This document shows positions 1 through 8,862 of a DNA stretch of 64,000 nt, in pieces. Under the pieces are notes generated by a model. That model saw nothing but the letters and a program-made list of their open reading frames with translations, searched no databases and was not told the DNA's origin. The position numbers and the translations under genes are program-made. Each line of letters begins with the position of its first letter. The first letter of the stretch is position 1. Origin of the DNA: Sphingomonas sp. Ag1 (GTDB lineage: Bacteria; Pseudomonadota; Alphaproteobacteria; Sphingomonadales; Sphingomonadaceae); assembly GCF_000980895.1 (NCBI RefSeq), contig NZ_LAZX01000089.1, forward strand, positions 91,261 to 155,260, given 5' to 3'.

Positions 1-39
1 CTCTTTGGATCGGCCAGCCAAAAATGAAGGAATAAGCAC

Positions 40-252
40 ATGGCTCAGATCGGCACCGTAAAGTTTTTCAACATGGACAAGGGCTTCGGCTTCATCGCGC
101 CGGACAATGGCGGCGCGGACGCGTTCGTGCACATCTCCGCCGTCGAGCGCGCGGGCTTCGCCACGCTGCAGCAGAACCAGCGCGTCAGCTATGAGATGGA
201 GACCGATCGTCGTGGCCGTTCGAGCGCCGTGGCGCTTGAAGCCGCGGAGTAA
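40..252 (+). CDS. Cold-shock domain protein (CspA family)
   Basis: A single cold-shock domain of 70 residues, the usual length for CspA-type proteins. These bind single-stranded RNA and DNA and act as RNA chaperones or antiterminators in the cytoplasm. The two RNA-binding motifs are visible: RNP1 as KGFGFI near residues 14-19 and RNP2 as AFVHIS near residues 28-33. The start ATG follows an AAGGA ribosome site. The gene is followed at once by a strong intrinsic terminator, so it is probably monocistronic. The promoter lies mostly outside the window. Family assignment is secure; the specific trigger (cold, stationary phase or other) cannot be told. Confidence 0.95.
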   Translation: MAQIGTVKFFNMDKGFGFIAPDNGGADAFVHISAVERAGFATLQQNQRVSYEMETDRRGRSSAVALEAAE

Positions 253-259
253 GGACATG

Positions 260-289
260 CGGGTCGGCCGATCGCCGGCCCGTTTTTTT
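260..289 (+). terminator. Intrinsic terminator after the cold-shock gene
   Basis: A 9-bp stem with one G-T pair (260-268 with 274-282), a 5-nt loop and a run of seven T (283-289). Confidence 0.85.
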
Positions 290-302
290 CAGGAGCGATA
301 CC

Positions 303-506
303 ATGGCCGATGATGCCGTCACCTATCGCGCTCGCGCGGCCGCCGAAACGGCCAATGCGAACGCCGCAACGCTCGACAATGTGCGCGAGCGATGTGAGCG
401 GGCAGCGCGGGCGTGGGGCGTCATGGCCGACCGCGCCGAACGGGTGAGCACCCAGCGGATGGAGCGCGAGGCGGCCACCGCCGCCCAGCGGACCGCCGAG
501 GGCTGA
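303..506 (+). CDS. Small Ala/Arg-rich hypothetical protein
   Basis: A 67-residue, highly charged, Ala-rich protein that should be almost wholly helical. I do not recognise a family. Support for it being a gene: a GGAG-like ribosome site before the ATG at 303, codon positions rich in G/C as in neighbouring genes, and a perfect intrinsic terminator right after the stop. It lies between two terminators, so it is its own transcription unit unless there is read-through from the cold-shock gene. An antisense frame of similar length exists but lacks start signals. Confidence 0.55.
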   Translation: MADDAVTYRARAAAETANANAATLDNVRERCERAARAWGVMADRAERVSTQRMEREAATAAQRTAEG

Positions 507-522
507 CCCACCAACAGCGATC

Positions 523-561
523 AGCGCCCGGCTGAGAACAGCCGGGCGCTGGCGCTTTTTT
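523..561 (+). terminator. Intrinsic terminator
   Basis: A perfect 10-bp stem (523-532 with 541-550), an 8-nt loop and, after GGCGC, a run of six T. It ends the small upstream gene. Confidence 0.85.
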
Positions 562-665
562 CCTTTCTTGATGACGCTGCCTTCAAAGGCGCTGCCTTTA
601 AAAGGCGTCGCGTTTGATGCAGTCGCGGACCGCCGCTGCCGGCGGCCCTGCGTCCATGCTGCGGG

Positions 666-1463
666 TCAGGCGGCGAGCGGCATGTCCTTCTGCTGTGCCT
701 CTTCGCGGCGCTGGCTGAGATAGGATGCCATTTCCTCACCCAGTTCCGCCTGCGCGCGGCGATAGAGCACTGGCTCGGTCAGGCCGAGGCGCTTGCGCGC
801 GGCGCCGAGCGGCTCGTGCATCAGCTTCAGATAATCCTCGCCGGCGAGCCATTTCGCAGCCTTGCCACGCTGATATCCCTCGAGCACGGCGCGGGCGAAC
901 AGCGTGCCCTTGGTAATGCGCAGGCTCTTGAGCGCGGCGGCCGAGCCGATGAAGGCCCAGCCTGCACCGCCGACCTGGGCGTAGCTGAACGCGACCAGTG
1001 CCGCCTCGCCCAGGCTTTCGTCGGCCTTGTAGCCGGTCAGCACGTGCCAGATGTCATGGATGTCGCGGGTGCGGCGACCAAACCAGGCGTAGGGATGGTT
1101 GATCTCGACATTGTCATTGCCTTCGCGGCTGACCGCGACGAGGCCGTCGGCCGAATAGCCGGTGCTGTCGAGGAAATCGCGATAGGCGGCGCCGACAGTG
1201 CCGGGCGCGAAGCTGTCGACCCAGGCACGATCGGAAAAGCGCTCCGACAGTTCGGCCTGTTCGCGGGCGATGCGGCCACCCTCTTCGGTGCCGAGCAGCT
1301 TGGCATAGCCCCATTCGGTACTGCCGACGTTCAACGCGCGCATGATGCGGAACACCTGCACCGTGTCGTCGCCGTTGTTGAGCAGCTTCTTGATTGCGTC
1401 GAAGGCTGTGTTCCAGTCACGCCGGCCGGTGCTGCCGGGGAAGGGAGGTAGCTTAGCGGCCAT
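666..1463 (-). CDS. coq4: Coq4-family ubiquinone biosynthesis protein
   Basis: 265 residues, similar in length to Coq4 proteins. Coq4 is a membrane-associated helical protein of ubiquinone synthesis; in mitochondria it organises the Coq complex and has been linked to C1 decarboxylation/hydroxylation of the ring. The diagnostic HDxxH metal site is present as HDIWHVLTGY (His136, Asp137, His140), with acidic residues shortly after. The gene stands alone and is divergent from the HAD hydrolase. A 14-bp palindrome lies 17 bp upstream of its start (see the separate entry), suggesting a repressor operator. The start ATG at 1463 has AAGGAG at a good distance upstream. Confidence 0.85.
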   Translation of the reverse strand: MAAKLPPFPGSTGRRDWNTAFDAIKKLLNNGDDTVQVFRIMRALNVGSTEWGYAKLLGTEEGGRIAREQAELSERFSDRAWVDSFAPGTVGAAYRDFLDSTGYSADGLVAVSREGNDNVEINHPYAWFGRRTRDIHDIWHVLTGYKADESLGEAALVAFSYAQVGGAGWAFIGSAAALKSLRITKGTLFARAVLEGYQRGKAAKWLAGEDYLKLMHEPLGAARKRLGLTEPVLYRRAQAELGEEMASYLSQRREEAQQKDMPLAA

Positions 1464-1479
1464 GTGTTCGGCTCCTTAC

Positions 1480-1493
1480 TGACAGGCATGTCA
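1480..1493 (-). promoter_or_regulatory. Palindromic operator candidate upstream of coq4
   Basis: TGACAGGCATGTCA is an inverted repeat of 5 bp around a 4-bp spacer; with one mismatch the arms extend to 8 bp. It sits 17 bp upstream of the coq4 start, between coq4 and the divergent hydrolase. The layout is like TetR-type operators. No TetR gene is seen nearby, so the binding protein is unknown. Confidence 0.4.
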
Positions 1494-1615
1494 ATAAATC
1501 ATCGCACGAGGGGCGTCAATTGTTCCCGGCGACGGCTCACACAATTCGTTACGCGACGGTTCCAAAGATGAACCCGGCTGGCGACGCGGCCGGCGCCGCT
1601 GTTAAAGGGGCCGCC

Positions 1616-2308
1616 ATGCCGATCGACCTCATATGCCTCGATGCCGACGATACCCTGTGGCACAACATGCGCTTCTTCGCCGCGGCGGAGGACGCCTTTG
1701 TGGCGATGCTGGCACCCTTTGCCGAGGCGGGGATCGCACGCGACCGGCTGGCGGCGGTCGAGGTGCGCAATCTGCCGCTGTACGGCTATGGCGCCAAGAG
1801 CTTCACCCTGTCGATGATCGAGACGGCGCTGGAATTCGGCGCGGACGCGCGGGCGATCGGCGACGTGCTGGAGGCAGGGCGCGCGCTGCTGGCGCATCCG
1901 GTCGAGCTGTTGGATGACATCGAGGACACGCTGGCTGCCCTCGCGGAGCGCGCGCGGCTCGTCCTCGTCACCAAGGGCGACCTTCTGCACCAGGAAATGA
2001 AGCTGGCCGCATCGGGACTGGGCGAGATGTTCCACGGCATCGAGATCGTCAGCGACAAGAAGGAGGAAACCTTTGCGCGGCTGTTCGAACGCTACGGCGT
2101 GCCGCCCGACCATGCACTGATGGCGGGCGATTCGATGCGTTCGGACGTCCTGCCGGCGCTCGCCGCGGGGGCATGGGCCGCATATGTGCCGCAGGCGGGC
2201 GCCTGGTCGCATGAGGTGGCGCCGCCGCCAACCGACGCGGCGCGATTTCGCGAGCTGGCGAACCTGGCGGAGCTGCCCGACTGGGTGCGGGCGATCGAGG
2301 AAGGATAG
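1616..2308 (+). CDS. HAD-superfamily hydrolase
   Basis: A 230-residue haloacid-dehalogenase-type hydrolase, probably a small-molecule phosphatase. Motif I is DADDT (nucleophile Asp9, acid/base Asp11). Motif III is in VLVTKGD, where Lys follows the Thr. Motif IV is AGDSMRSD, which supplies the Mg2+-binding acids. I chose the ATG at 1616 because AAAGGGG precedes it by about 6 bases and motif I then lies at the N-terminus as usual; the frame is open back to 1520 but those 32 residues look non-native. The substrate cannot be told from the sequence. It is divergent from coq4. Confidence 0.85.
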   Translation: MPIDLICLDADDTLWHNMRFFAAAEDAFVAMLAPFAEAGIARDRLAAVEVRNLPLYGYGAKSFTLSMIETALEFGADARAIGDVLEAGRALLAHPVELLDDIEDTLAALAERARLVLVTKGDLLHQEMKLAASGLGEMFHGIEIVSDKKEETFARLFERYGVPPDHALMAGDSMRSDVLPALAAGAWAAYVPQAGAWSHEVAPPPTDAARFRELANLAELPDWVRAIEEG

Positions 2309-2421
2309 CGGCGGCCGGCGCCCGAAATCGTCGCCAAGCTGTTGACCCTGCAGCAAAACTGGAACAGCTTCGGCCGACAGACGTCTGATACGGGGCGAGA
2401 CATCGTAGCAGGAGAGGTCGG

Positions 2422-2781
2422 ATGAAGGTTGTCCTAGCCGCAGCATTGCTGGTCGTTGGTGGAAGCGCGAGTGCGCAGAGCACGTTCTCCGTGCCAGGCA
2501 CCGCGCCAGGCTCCCCGACGCCGCTCGGCACCTTCGGCGGCCTGAATGATCCGGCGTTCAGTTCCACCGTGCTGATCCCGACTGCCACAACGCCGGTCAT
2601 GTATCGCGAGCGTCTGGAACGCGCGCAGATGGTGGACGAGATGTTCCCGGAACTGGGCGCCAAGCTGTCGAAGAAGAAGATCGCCGGTTTCGATCAACTG
2701 CGGCGTAACAAGGAATATCAGCGAGCCGAACGCAAAGCGCGCTGGGCGCGGATCGAGGCGAGCGGCGACGCGAACCAGTAA
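2422..2781 (+). CDS. Small exported hypothetical protein
   Basis: 119 residues beginning with a clear Sec signal peptide (residues 1-19, cleavage after ASA). The mature part has a Pro/Thr/Gly-rich stretch and then a Lys/Arg-rich helical C-terminus. No family recognised; the net positive charge suggests it binds an acidic partner such as cell wall or LPS, but that is a guess. A good GCAGGAG ribosome site lies before the ATG. It stands alone, followed by the beta-lactamase gene about 120 bp away. Confidence 0.7.
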   Translation: MKVVLAAALLVVGGSASAQSTFSVPGTAPGSPTPLGTFGGLNDPAFSSTVLIPTATTPVMYRERLERAQMVDEMFPELGAKLSKKKIAGFDQLRRNKEYQRAERKARWARIEASGDANQ

Positions 2782-2904
2782 GTCTGCGTATCGCCGCCCG
2801 CGCGTCACTGGCCGCGGGCGGCGCAGCGCTCATCGCATCCCTCCCGTCTCCTCTTGTCGCCGCGCTGGCGTGCGGCGACAAGGCGGGGAAAGGGAGATCA
2901 TTAC

Positions 2905-3819
2905 ATGGTGTGCCGAACCGGCATTGTTGTTGCCGCGCTGCTGATTGGCGGCAGCGCCGCTGGGCCCGTCGTGGCGACCGGACCGGGTACAGGTGCCGGG
3001 CAGCAAGCGAGCGATCCGCTGACCCGGCCGCTGGCCGTTGAGCGCGAATCGACGTGGCTGGCACCGCGCGCGCCGGAGAAGATCTTCGGTACCACCTATC
3101 TGGTCGGGTTCGGCGGGCTGAGCGTCGCATTGATCGATACGGGCGCGGGGCTGATCCTGGTCGACGGCGCGCTGCCGCAGGCGGCGCCGCGAATCCTCGA
3201 CAATGTTCGCAAGCTCGGGTTCAAGCCCCGCGACATCAAATACATCCTGAGCACCGAGCCGCATTTCGACCATGCCGGCGGGCTTGCCGCGCTGGTGCGC
3301 GATACCGGCGCGACGGTGGTGGCGAGCGATCGCGCCGCCGAGGGGCTGCGCACGGGGCGGCTGGGCAAGGACGATCCGCAACTCGCCTATGACCACAGCT
3401 TTCCGCCCGTGGCCAAGGTGCGCACGCTGGCGGACGGCGAGCGGCTGACGCTGGGCAAGGTGACGGTGACGGGGCATCGCACCGCGGGGCATACGACCGG
3501 GAGCATGAGCTGGAGCTGGCCTGCGTGCGAGGGCGCGACATGCCGGACGATCGTGTTTGCCTCGAGCCTCAACCCGGTGTCGGCCGAGGGGTATCGTTAC
3601 AGTGCGCCGACGAGTGCGGGGATTCGTGATGCCTTTGCGCAGACCTATGCCACGATGAAGGCGATGCCGTGCGACATCCTGATCACCGCCCATGCCGACC
3701 AGGGCGGGGCGACAGGGCGCTATCTGACCGAGCCGGGCGCCTGCCGCGCGCTGGCTGAGGCGTCGGAGCGCGCACTGGCGGCACGGCTGCGCAAGGAGGC
3801 GGCGGGGACCGCCGAATAG
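2905..3819 (+). CDS. Subclass B3 metallo-beta-lactamase, Glu116 variant
   Basis: A 304-residue exported metallo-hydrolase of the B3 beta-lactamase type, expected in the periplasm. A signal peptide spans about residues 1-25. The metal motif normally reading HxHxDH reads EPHFDH here: Glu118 replaces the first His, while His120, Asp122 and His123 are kept. The other ligands are in TAGHTTGS (His196) and ITAHADQ (His263). A B3 subgroup with Glu at standard position 116 has, as I recall, been described from Sphingobium (SIE-1). The start at 2905 follows GGGAG; an upstream in-frame ATG would spoil the signal peptide. Hydrolysis of beta-lactams is likely from family and motif but untested here. Confidence 0.85.
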   Translation: MVCRTGIVVAALLIGGSAAGPVVATGPGTGAGQQASDPLTRPLAVERESTWLAPRAPEKIFGTTYLVGFGGLSVALIDTGAGLILVDGALPQAAPRILDNVRKLGFKPRDIKYILSTEPHFDHAGGLAALVRDTGATVVASDRAAEGLRTGRLGKDDPQLAYDHSFPPVAKVRTLADGERLTLGKVTVTGHRTAGHTTGSMSWSWPACEGATCRTIVFASSLNPVSAEGYRYSAPTSAGIRDAFAQTYATMKAMPCDILITAHADQGGATGRYLTEPGACRALAEASERALAARLRKEAAGTAE

Positions 3820-3835
3820 GGGCGACCGACGCCAA

Positions 3836-5257
3836 TCAGGCGGCGTTGTCGATGCCCAGCTCGCCCAGCTTGCGGTAGAGCGTCGAGCGACCGATGCCGA
3901 GGCGACGGGCGACCTCCGTCATTCGGCCGCGATAATGGCCGATGGCGAGGCGGATGACGTCTGCCTCGATCTCCTCCAGCATGCGCAGATTGCCGTCCGG
4001 GCGGAACAGCTCCACGCCGCCTGAGGTCGCCATCTGCTGCGGCTGGGGCGTGCGGACGCGGCGGGTGTTGAGCGTCGCGATCTGCGGGAAATCGGTGCGG
4101 GTCAGCGCATCGCCCTCACACAGCACTGCGGCGCGGAACAGGGCGTTCTGAAGCTGGCGCACGTTGCCGGGCCAGTCATAGTCCATCAGGAGCGCGAGCG
4201 CGTCGTCGGTGATGCCCAGCTGACGCAGGCCGGGCTGAAGTGCGATGCGGGCGAGCAGGTGGCGGGCGAGCGCGGGGATATCCTGCGCGCGTTCGCGCAG
4301 CGGCGGGATGGTGACCGGCACGATGTTGAGGCGGAAGTACAGGTCCTCGCGGAAATTGCCGGCCTCCACCTCATCCACCAGCCGCTTGCTGGTGGCGACG
4401 ATGACGCGCACGTCCACCTCGCGCGGGTGGCGGCCGCCGAGCGGGTGAACCAGTCCGGTCTGGATCGTGTCGAGGAGGCGTGCCTGCGTTTCCAGCGGCA
4501 TTTCGCCGATATCGTCGATGAACAGGGTACCGCCATCGGCCTCCACGAACTTTCCGATCTTGCGATCGAAGGCGCCGGCGAAGGCACCGGTCTCGTGGCC
4601 GAACAATTCACTGTCGAGCTGATTGGCGGGCAAAGCGCTGCAATTCACCGACAGCATCGGCTTCTTCGCGCGCGGGCTGGCGGCGTGCACCGCCTCTGCC
4701 ACCACTTCCTTGCCGACGCCGCTTTCGCCCTCGATCAGGACGGCGACACGGGCGCGGGCCGCCTTGGCCGCCACCGCCAGCGCGGCGCGGAATTGCGGCG
4801 CGGAGCCGACGATCTCGTCGAAGCCAAGCATCGCCGGAATCTTTTCGGTCAGCGGGCGAAGCTCTCCTGCCGCCGTATCCGCCACCGCGGCGTCGAGCGC
4901 CTGGAGCAGTCGTTCGGGCGCGAGCGGCTTTACGAGGAAGTCGGTCGCCCCGGCGCGCATCGCGTTCACCGCATGGGCGACCGAGCCATTGGCGGTCACC
5001 ACCAGCACCGGCAGCGCGGGCCGGCGGGCGCGCAGTTCCGCGATCAACGCGGAGGCATCGGCATCCTCCCCCCAATGATCGAACAGGATGGCGTCGAGCT
5101 GCATCCCCTCCTGCGTGCCGAGCATGGCGATCGCCGTTTCGGCATCGCTGGCGAACAAGGTGCGCCATCCACCGCGCGAGGCGAGCGCCGCCACCAGCCG
5201 GCGCTGCGCGGGCTCGTCATCGATCAGCATCAGCATGCGCTGGCCGTTTCGCGTCAT
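3836..5257 (-). CDS. NtrC-like response regulator with altered GAFTGA motif
   Basis: 473 residues with the order of an NtrC-class regulator: receiver domain (1-125; phospho-acceptor Asp60, Lys110), AAA+ domain (148-370) and a Fis-type helix-turn-helix at the C-terminus (about 430-470). Walker A is GESGVGKE (177-184). Two key positions differ from the norm. The sigma54-contact loop is GAFAGA (224-229) rather than GAFTGA, and Walker B ends in Asp-Asp (248-249) where Asp-Glu is usual. The regulator may thus act on DNA without activating sigma54, or do so weakly. No partner kinase is adjacent. It is divergent from the oxidase subunit IV/pnt genes. Confidence 0.85.
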   Translation of the reverse strand: MTRNGQRMLMLIDDEPAQRRLVAALASRGGWRTLFASDAETAIAMLGTQEGMQLDAILFDHWGEDADASALIAELRARRPALPVLVVTANGSVAHAVNAMRAGATDFLVKPLAPERLLQALDAAVADTAAGELRPLTEKIPAMLGFDEIVGSAPQFRAALAVAAKAARARVAVLIEGESGVGKEVVAEAVHAASPRAKKPMLSVNCSALPANQLDSELFGHETGAFAGAFDRKIGKFVEADGGTLFIDDIGEMPLETQARLLDTIQTGLVHPLGGRHPREVDVRVIVATSKRLVDEVEAGNFREDLYFRLNIVPVTIPPLRERAQDIPALARHLLARIALQPGLRQLGITDDALALLMDYDWPGNVRQLQNALFRAAVLCEGDALTRTDFPQIATLNTRRVRTPQPQQMATSGGVELFRPDGNLRMLEEIEADVIRLAIGHYRGRMTEVARRLGIGRSTLYRKLGELGIDNAA

Positions 5258-5382
5258 GATTCGTCCCGTTTCATCCAGTGCCCCACTTTATGGCATGCAA
5301 GTAAAAGCTCGCTTAAGCAGGCTTGAGGCGAAGGCGCCGACCGGACTAAGACGAACTTCAAAGCAGTGGAAAGAGGATTACA

Positions 5383-5520
5383 ATGGCCCAGCACAGCGCA
5401 AATCACCATGGCGACATGAAGGCGCATGAAGCAACCTATGGCAGAGTCATGGGCATGTTGAAGTGGGGAACGATCGTCTGCGTGGCGCTGGTTGCGTTCG
5501 TCGTCTGGCTGATCGCCTGA
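5383..5520 (+). CDS. aa3-type cytochrome c oxidase subunit IV
   Basis: A 45-residue protein with one transmembrane helix (about residues 26-45), matching the bacterial aa3 oxidase subunit IV family of alphaproteobacteria, whose members carry HEATY-x-x-F/V just before the helix; here HEATYGRVM. The ATG has AGAGG upstream. The stop at 5520 is followed by three bases and then the pntAa start, so the two are probably co-transcribed and translationally coupled. The oxidase catalytic subunits are not in this window, so the gene is detached from the main cta cluster. Confidence 0.8.
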   Translation: MAQHSANHHGDMKAHEATYGRVMGMLKWGTIVCVALVAFVVWLIA

Positions 5521-5523
5521 GCC

Positions 5524-6660
5524 ATGAAGATCGCTGTCCTCAAGGAGGGGGCGGACGGCGAACGGCGAGTGGCGGCGACACCGGAAACGGTGAAGAAGTT
5601 CATTCAGCTAGGCGCTGATCTGGCCGTGGAGGCTGGCGCAGGCGCCAGCGCCTCGATCGCCGACCAGGCGTACCGCGATGCGGGCGCCACGGTCGCCGAC
5701 CGGGCAGGGGTGGTCGACGGGGCGGACATCATCCTGGGCGTCCAAGGCCCCGATCCGGCCTCGATCGCCAATGCCAAGCGGGGCGCCTGGCTGGTTGCGG
5801 GGCTGAACCCGTTCGGCACGGGCGAGCAGGGCGGACGGGCACGGGTGGACGCCTATGCCGCCGCCGGGCTCGAGGCGCTGGCGATGGAGTTCATGCCGCG
5901 AATCACTCGCGCGCAGTCGATGGACATCCTGTCGTCGCAGTCGAATCTCTCGGGCTACAAGGCGGTGCTGGATGCCGCGGCGGAATATGACCGCGCCTTT
6001 CCCATGATGATGACCGCGGCGGGCACGGTATCGGCCGCCAAGGTATTCGTGATGGGTGTCGGCGTTGCCGGGCTCCAGGCGATTGCCACGGCGCGGCGGC
6101 TGGGGGCACAGGTCTCCGCCACCGACGTGCGCTCCGCGACCAAGGAGCAGATCCTCTCGCTCGGCGCCAAGCCGATCTTCGTCGAGAATGTGAAGGGGAT
6201 CGAGGGCGAAGGCTCGGGCGGGTACGCGACCGAGATGAGCGAGGAATATCAGAAGGCGCAGGCCGAGCTGGTTTCCAGCCATATCGCCAAGCAGGATATC
6301 GTGATCACCACCGCGCTGATCCCGGGACGGCCCGCGCCGCGCCTGATCAGCGACGCGCAGATCGCGACCATGCGGCCGGGCAGCGTCATCGTCGACCTGG
6401 CGGTGGAGCAGGGCGGCAATGTCGAGGGCGCGGTCGCGGGCGAAATTGTCGAGCGGCATGGCGTCAAGATCGTCGGGCATCGCAACGTGCCCTCGCGGCT
6501 GGCGGCGGATGCCTCCGCGCTGTTTTCGCGCAACCTGTTCAACTTCCTGTCCGCCTTCTGGGACAAGGACCTCGGCCGGCCGGTGCTGGACGAGGAGATC
6601 GGGGACGCCGTGCGGCTGACCCGCGACGGCCAGATCGTCAGTCAGAGGCTGCTGTCGTGA
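5524..6660 (+). CDS. pntAa: NAD(P) transhydrogenase subunit alpha, part 1
   Basis: 378 residues: the soluble NAD(H)-binding domain I of the proton-translocating transhydrogenase, homologous to alanine dehydrogenase. The N-terminus (MKIAVLKEGADGERRVAATP) is typical, and the Rossmann segment GVGVAGLQAIATARRLGA lies around residues 177-194. In alphaproteobacteria the alpha subunit is split into PntAa and PntAb; here both are present in order with PntB. The complex uses the proton gradient to make NADPH from NADH. There is no strong ribosome site of its own; translation probably couples to the preceding 45-residue gene. Confidence 0.95.
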   Translation: MKIAVLKEGADGERRVAATPETVKKFIQLGADLAVEAGAGASASIADQAYRDAGATVADRAGVVDGADIILGVQGPDPASIANAKRGAWLVAGLNPFGTGEQGGRARVDAYAAAGLEALAMEFMPRITRAQSMDILSSQSNLSGYKAVLDAAAEYDRAFPMMMTAAGTVSAAKVFVMGVGVAGLQAIATARRLGAQVSATDVRSATKEQILSLGAKPIFVENVKGIEGEGSGGYATEMSEEYQKAQAELVSSHIAKQDIVITTALIPGRPAPRLISDAQIATMRPGSVIVDLAVEQGGNVEGAVAGEIVERHGVKIVGHRNVPSRLAADASALFSRNLFNFLSAFWDKDLGRPVLDEEIGDAVRLTRDGQIVSQRLLS

Positions 6661-6798
6661 TCCTTCCTCCCCACATCGGGGAGGGGGCCGCGGCGCGGGG
6701 CGCCGTGGCAATGTTTCGGAACTGTCGGCGCCGGTCGCGGCGCATCTCCACCACCGGCGCGCCGCCGGGGGTCAGCCCTTCTGCGCGCGGAAGGATCA
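6658..6798. repeat. 141-bp element with 10-bp terminal inverted repeats inside the pnt operon
   Basis: TGATCCTTCC at 6658-6667 is matched exactly in inverted orientation at 6789-6798, with a CCTCCCC/GGGGAGG hairpin just inside the left end. The left repeat contains the pntAa stop codon. It fills the pntAa-pntAb gap and looks like a short palindromic (REP- or MITE-like) insertion. Whether it occurs elsewhere in the genome cannot be seen. Confidence 0.5.
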
Positions 6799-6808
6799 GG
6801 AGTAGATC

Positions 6809-7108
6809 ATGTCTTTCATAGCGATCCTGTCGATCTTCGTGCTGGCGTGCTTCGTCGGCTATTTCGTGGTCTGGTCGGTCACGCCGGCGCTGCACACGCC
6901 GCTGATGGCGGTGACCAACGCGATTTCCTCCGTCATCATCGTCGGCGCGCTGATCGCCGCCGCGGCGAGCGGATCGCCCACCGCCAAGTGGCTGGGGCTG
7001 CTGGGCGTGGTGCTGGCCAGCGTCAACATCTTCGGCGGCTTTGCCGTCACCCAGCGGATGCTGGCGATGTACAAGAAGAAGGAGCGGCCGGCGGCGGCCA
7101 AGCACTGA
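6809..7108 (+). CDS. pntAb: NAD(P) transhydrogenase subunit alpha, part 2
   Basis: 99 residues with three membrane helices: the C-terminal membrane part of the alpha subunit as a separate protein. The sequence through TPLMAVTNAISSVIIVGAL is a hallmark of the first helices that line the proton path. It has a CAGGAG ribosome site. Order pntAa-pntAb-pntB is standard for alphaproteobacteria; here the gaps (148 and 124 bp) are longer than usual because of inserted palindromic DNA. Confidence 0.95.
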   Translation: MSFIAILSIFVLACFVGYFVVWSVTPALHTPLMAVTNAISSVIIVGALIAAAASGSPTAKWLGLLGVVLASVNIFGGFAVTQRMLAMYKKKERPAAAKH

Positions 7109-7232
7109 CGACAACAAGCGGCTCCGATCTAACGAGACGGGGCCACGTCCAACAACGTCGCGCTCGGGCAGGGCGGTTCCGGCTTCGGCAGGAACGACGA
7201 ACGCCGGGACGACGAACAGGGGGTAGAGGATA

Positions 7233-8741
7233 GTGGATCACGTCGCGGACAATCCCTGGGTGGCGCTTGCCTACCTGATATCGGGCGTGTGCTTCATCAT
7301 GGCGCTGCGCGGCCTGTCGAGCCCGGAAAGCAGCCGTCGCGGTAATCGCTATGGCATGATCGGCATGGCCATCGCCGTCGTGACGACGCTGGTGACGCAC
7401 GTGCCGACCATGCCGGTGCTCGCGGTGGGCGAAGTCGCCGGCTATGATTATGCGACGATCCTGCGGCGGGTCGACACGCTGTCGGTGATCGAGATCCTGC
7501 TGGCGATTGGCCTGGGTGCGGTGATCGGCGTGGTGACCGCGCGGCGGATCGCGATGACGGCGATGCCGCAGCTGGTCGCGGCGTTCCACAGCCTCGTCGG
7601 TCTTGCCGCGGTGCTGGTGGCGATCGCCGCCTTCCTCAACCCGGTCGCCTTCGGCATCGCCGACGTGGTGACGCCGCTGATCGGCGCGCCTTTCGCCGCG
7701 ATCCACGGTGTCAGCCGGATCGAGATGATCCTGGGCGTCGCGATCGGCGCGATCACCTTTTCGGGCTCGGTCATCGCCTTCCTGAAGCTGAACGGCAACA
7801 TGGGCGGCGCGCCGATCATGCTGCCGGCACGCCACGCGATCAACCTGGGCGTCGCCCTGATGATCCTGTGGTTCTCCTTCTCCTTCTGGCTAACGCAATC
7901 GCCGTTCGATTTCTGGATCGTGGTCGCCCTGTCGTTCGCGATCGGTTTCCTCCTGATCATCCCGATCGGCGGCGCCGACATGCCGGTCGTGGTATCGATG
8001 CTGAACAGCTATTCCGGCTGGGCCGCAGCGGCGATGGGATTCACGCTGCACAACACCGCGATGATCATCACCGGCGCGCTTGTCGGCAGCTCGGGCGCGA
8101 TCCTGAGCTACATCATGTGCCGCGCGATGAACCGCAGCTTCATCAGCGTGATCGCCGGCGGCTTCGGCGCGGAAGCGTCGTCGGGCGGCGGCGGCGGGGC
8201 GCAGATCGACCGGCCGTGGAAGCGCGGCTCGGCCGAGGACGCGGCGTTCCTGATGAGCCAGGCCGAGCAGGTCATCATCGTCCCCGGCTACGGCATGGCG
8301 GTCGCGCAGGCGCAGCACGTGCTGCGCGAGATGGCGGACAAGCTGAAGGAGCAGGGCGTGCGGGTGAAATACGCAATCCACCCAGTTGCCGGCCGCATGC
8401 CCGGGCATATGAACGTCCTGCTCGCCGAGGCCAACGTGCCGTATGACGAGGTGTTCGAGCTGGAGGATATCAATTCCGAGTTCGCGCAGACCGACGTTGC
8501 GTTCGTCATTGGCGCAAATGACGTGACCAATCCCGCGGCAAAGACCGACAAGACCTCACCAATCTACGGCATGCCGGTGCTGGATGTGGAAAAGGCGAAG
8601 ACGGTATTGTTCGTGAAGCGATCGATGGGCGGGGTCGGCTATGCCGGCGTCGACAATGAAGTATTCTATCGCGACAACACGATGATGCTGCTGGCCGACG
8701 CCAAGAAGATGGTCGAGGAGATCGTCAAGGCGCTGGACTAA
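7233..8741 (+). CDS. pntB: NAD(P) transhydrogenase subunit beta
   Basis: 502 residues; membrane domain II followed by NADP(H)-binding domain III. Multiple helices occupy the first 300 residues. The NADP fingerprint PGYGMAVAQAQH lies near residue 350 and GANDVTNPAA near 430; the C-terminus is the usual KKMVEEIVKAL type. The start is GTG at 7233 with AGAGGA just upstream, giving the conserved N-terminus. The protein is about 30 residues longer than many PntB, mostly in the Gly/Ser-rich linker before domain III (SSGGGGG). Confidence 0.95.
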   Translation: MDHVADNPWVALAYLISGVCFIMALRGLSSPESSRRGNRYGMIGMAIAVVTTLVTHVPTMPVLAVGEVAGYDYATILRRVDTLSVIEILLAIGLGAVIGVVTARRIAMTAMPQLVAAFHSLVGLAAVLVAIAAFLNPVAFGIADVVTPLIGAPFAAIHGVSRIEMILGVAIGAITFSGSVIAFLKLNGNMGGAPIMLPARHAINLGVALMILWFSFSFWLTQSPFDFWIVVALSFAIGFLLIIPIGGADMPVVVSMLNSYSGWAAAAMGFTLHNTAMIITGALVGSSGAILSYIMCRAMNRSFISVIAGGFGAEASSGGGGGAQIDRPWKRGSAEDAAFLMSQAEQVIIVPGYGMAVAQAQHVLREMADKLKEQGVRVKYAIHPVAGRMPGHMNVLLAEANVPYDEVFELEDINSEFAQTDVAFVIGANDVTNPAAKTDKTSPIYGMPVLDVEKAKTVLFVKRSMGGVGYAGVDNEVFYRDNTMMLLADAKKMVEEIVKALD

Positions 8742-8862
8742 CCTGATCCGGTCCGGATTGGATGCAAAACCGACCATCAATTGTCATCCATTTCGGATGA
8801 TGGATTGTCGAATGGCGTAAAACATTACAGGAATGTCGGAAATCGCCGTTCGGAGTCAGAAG

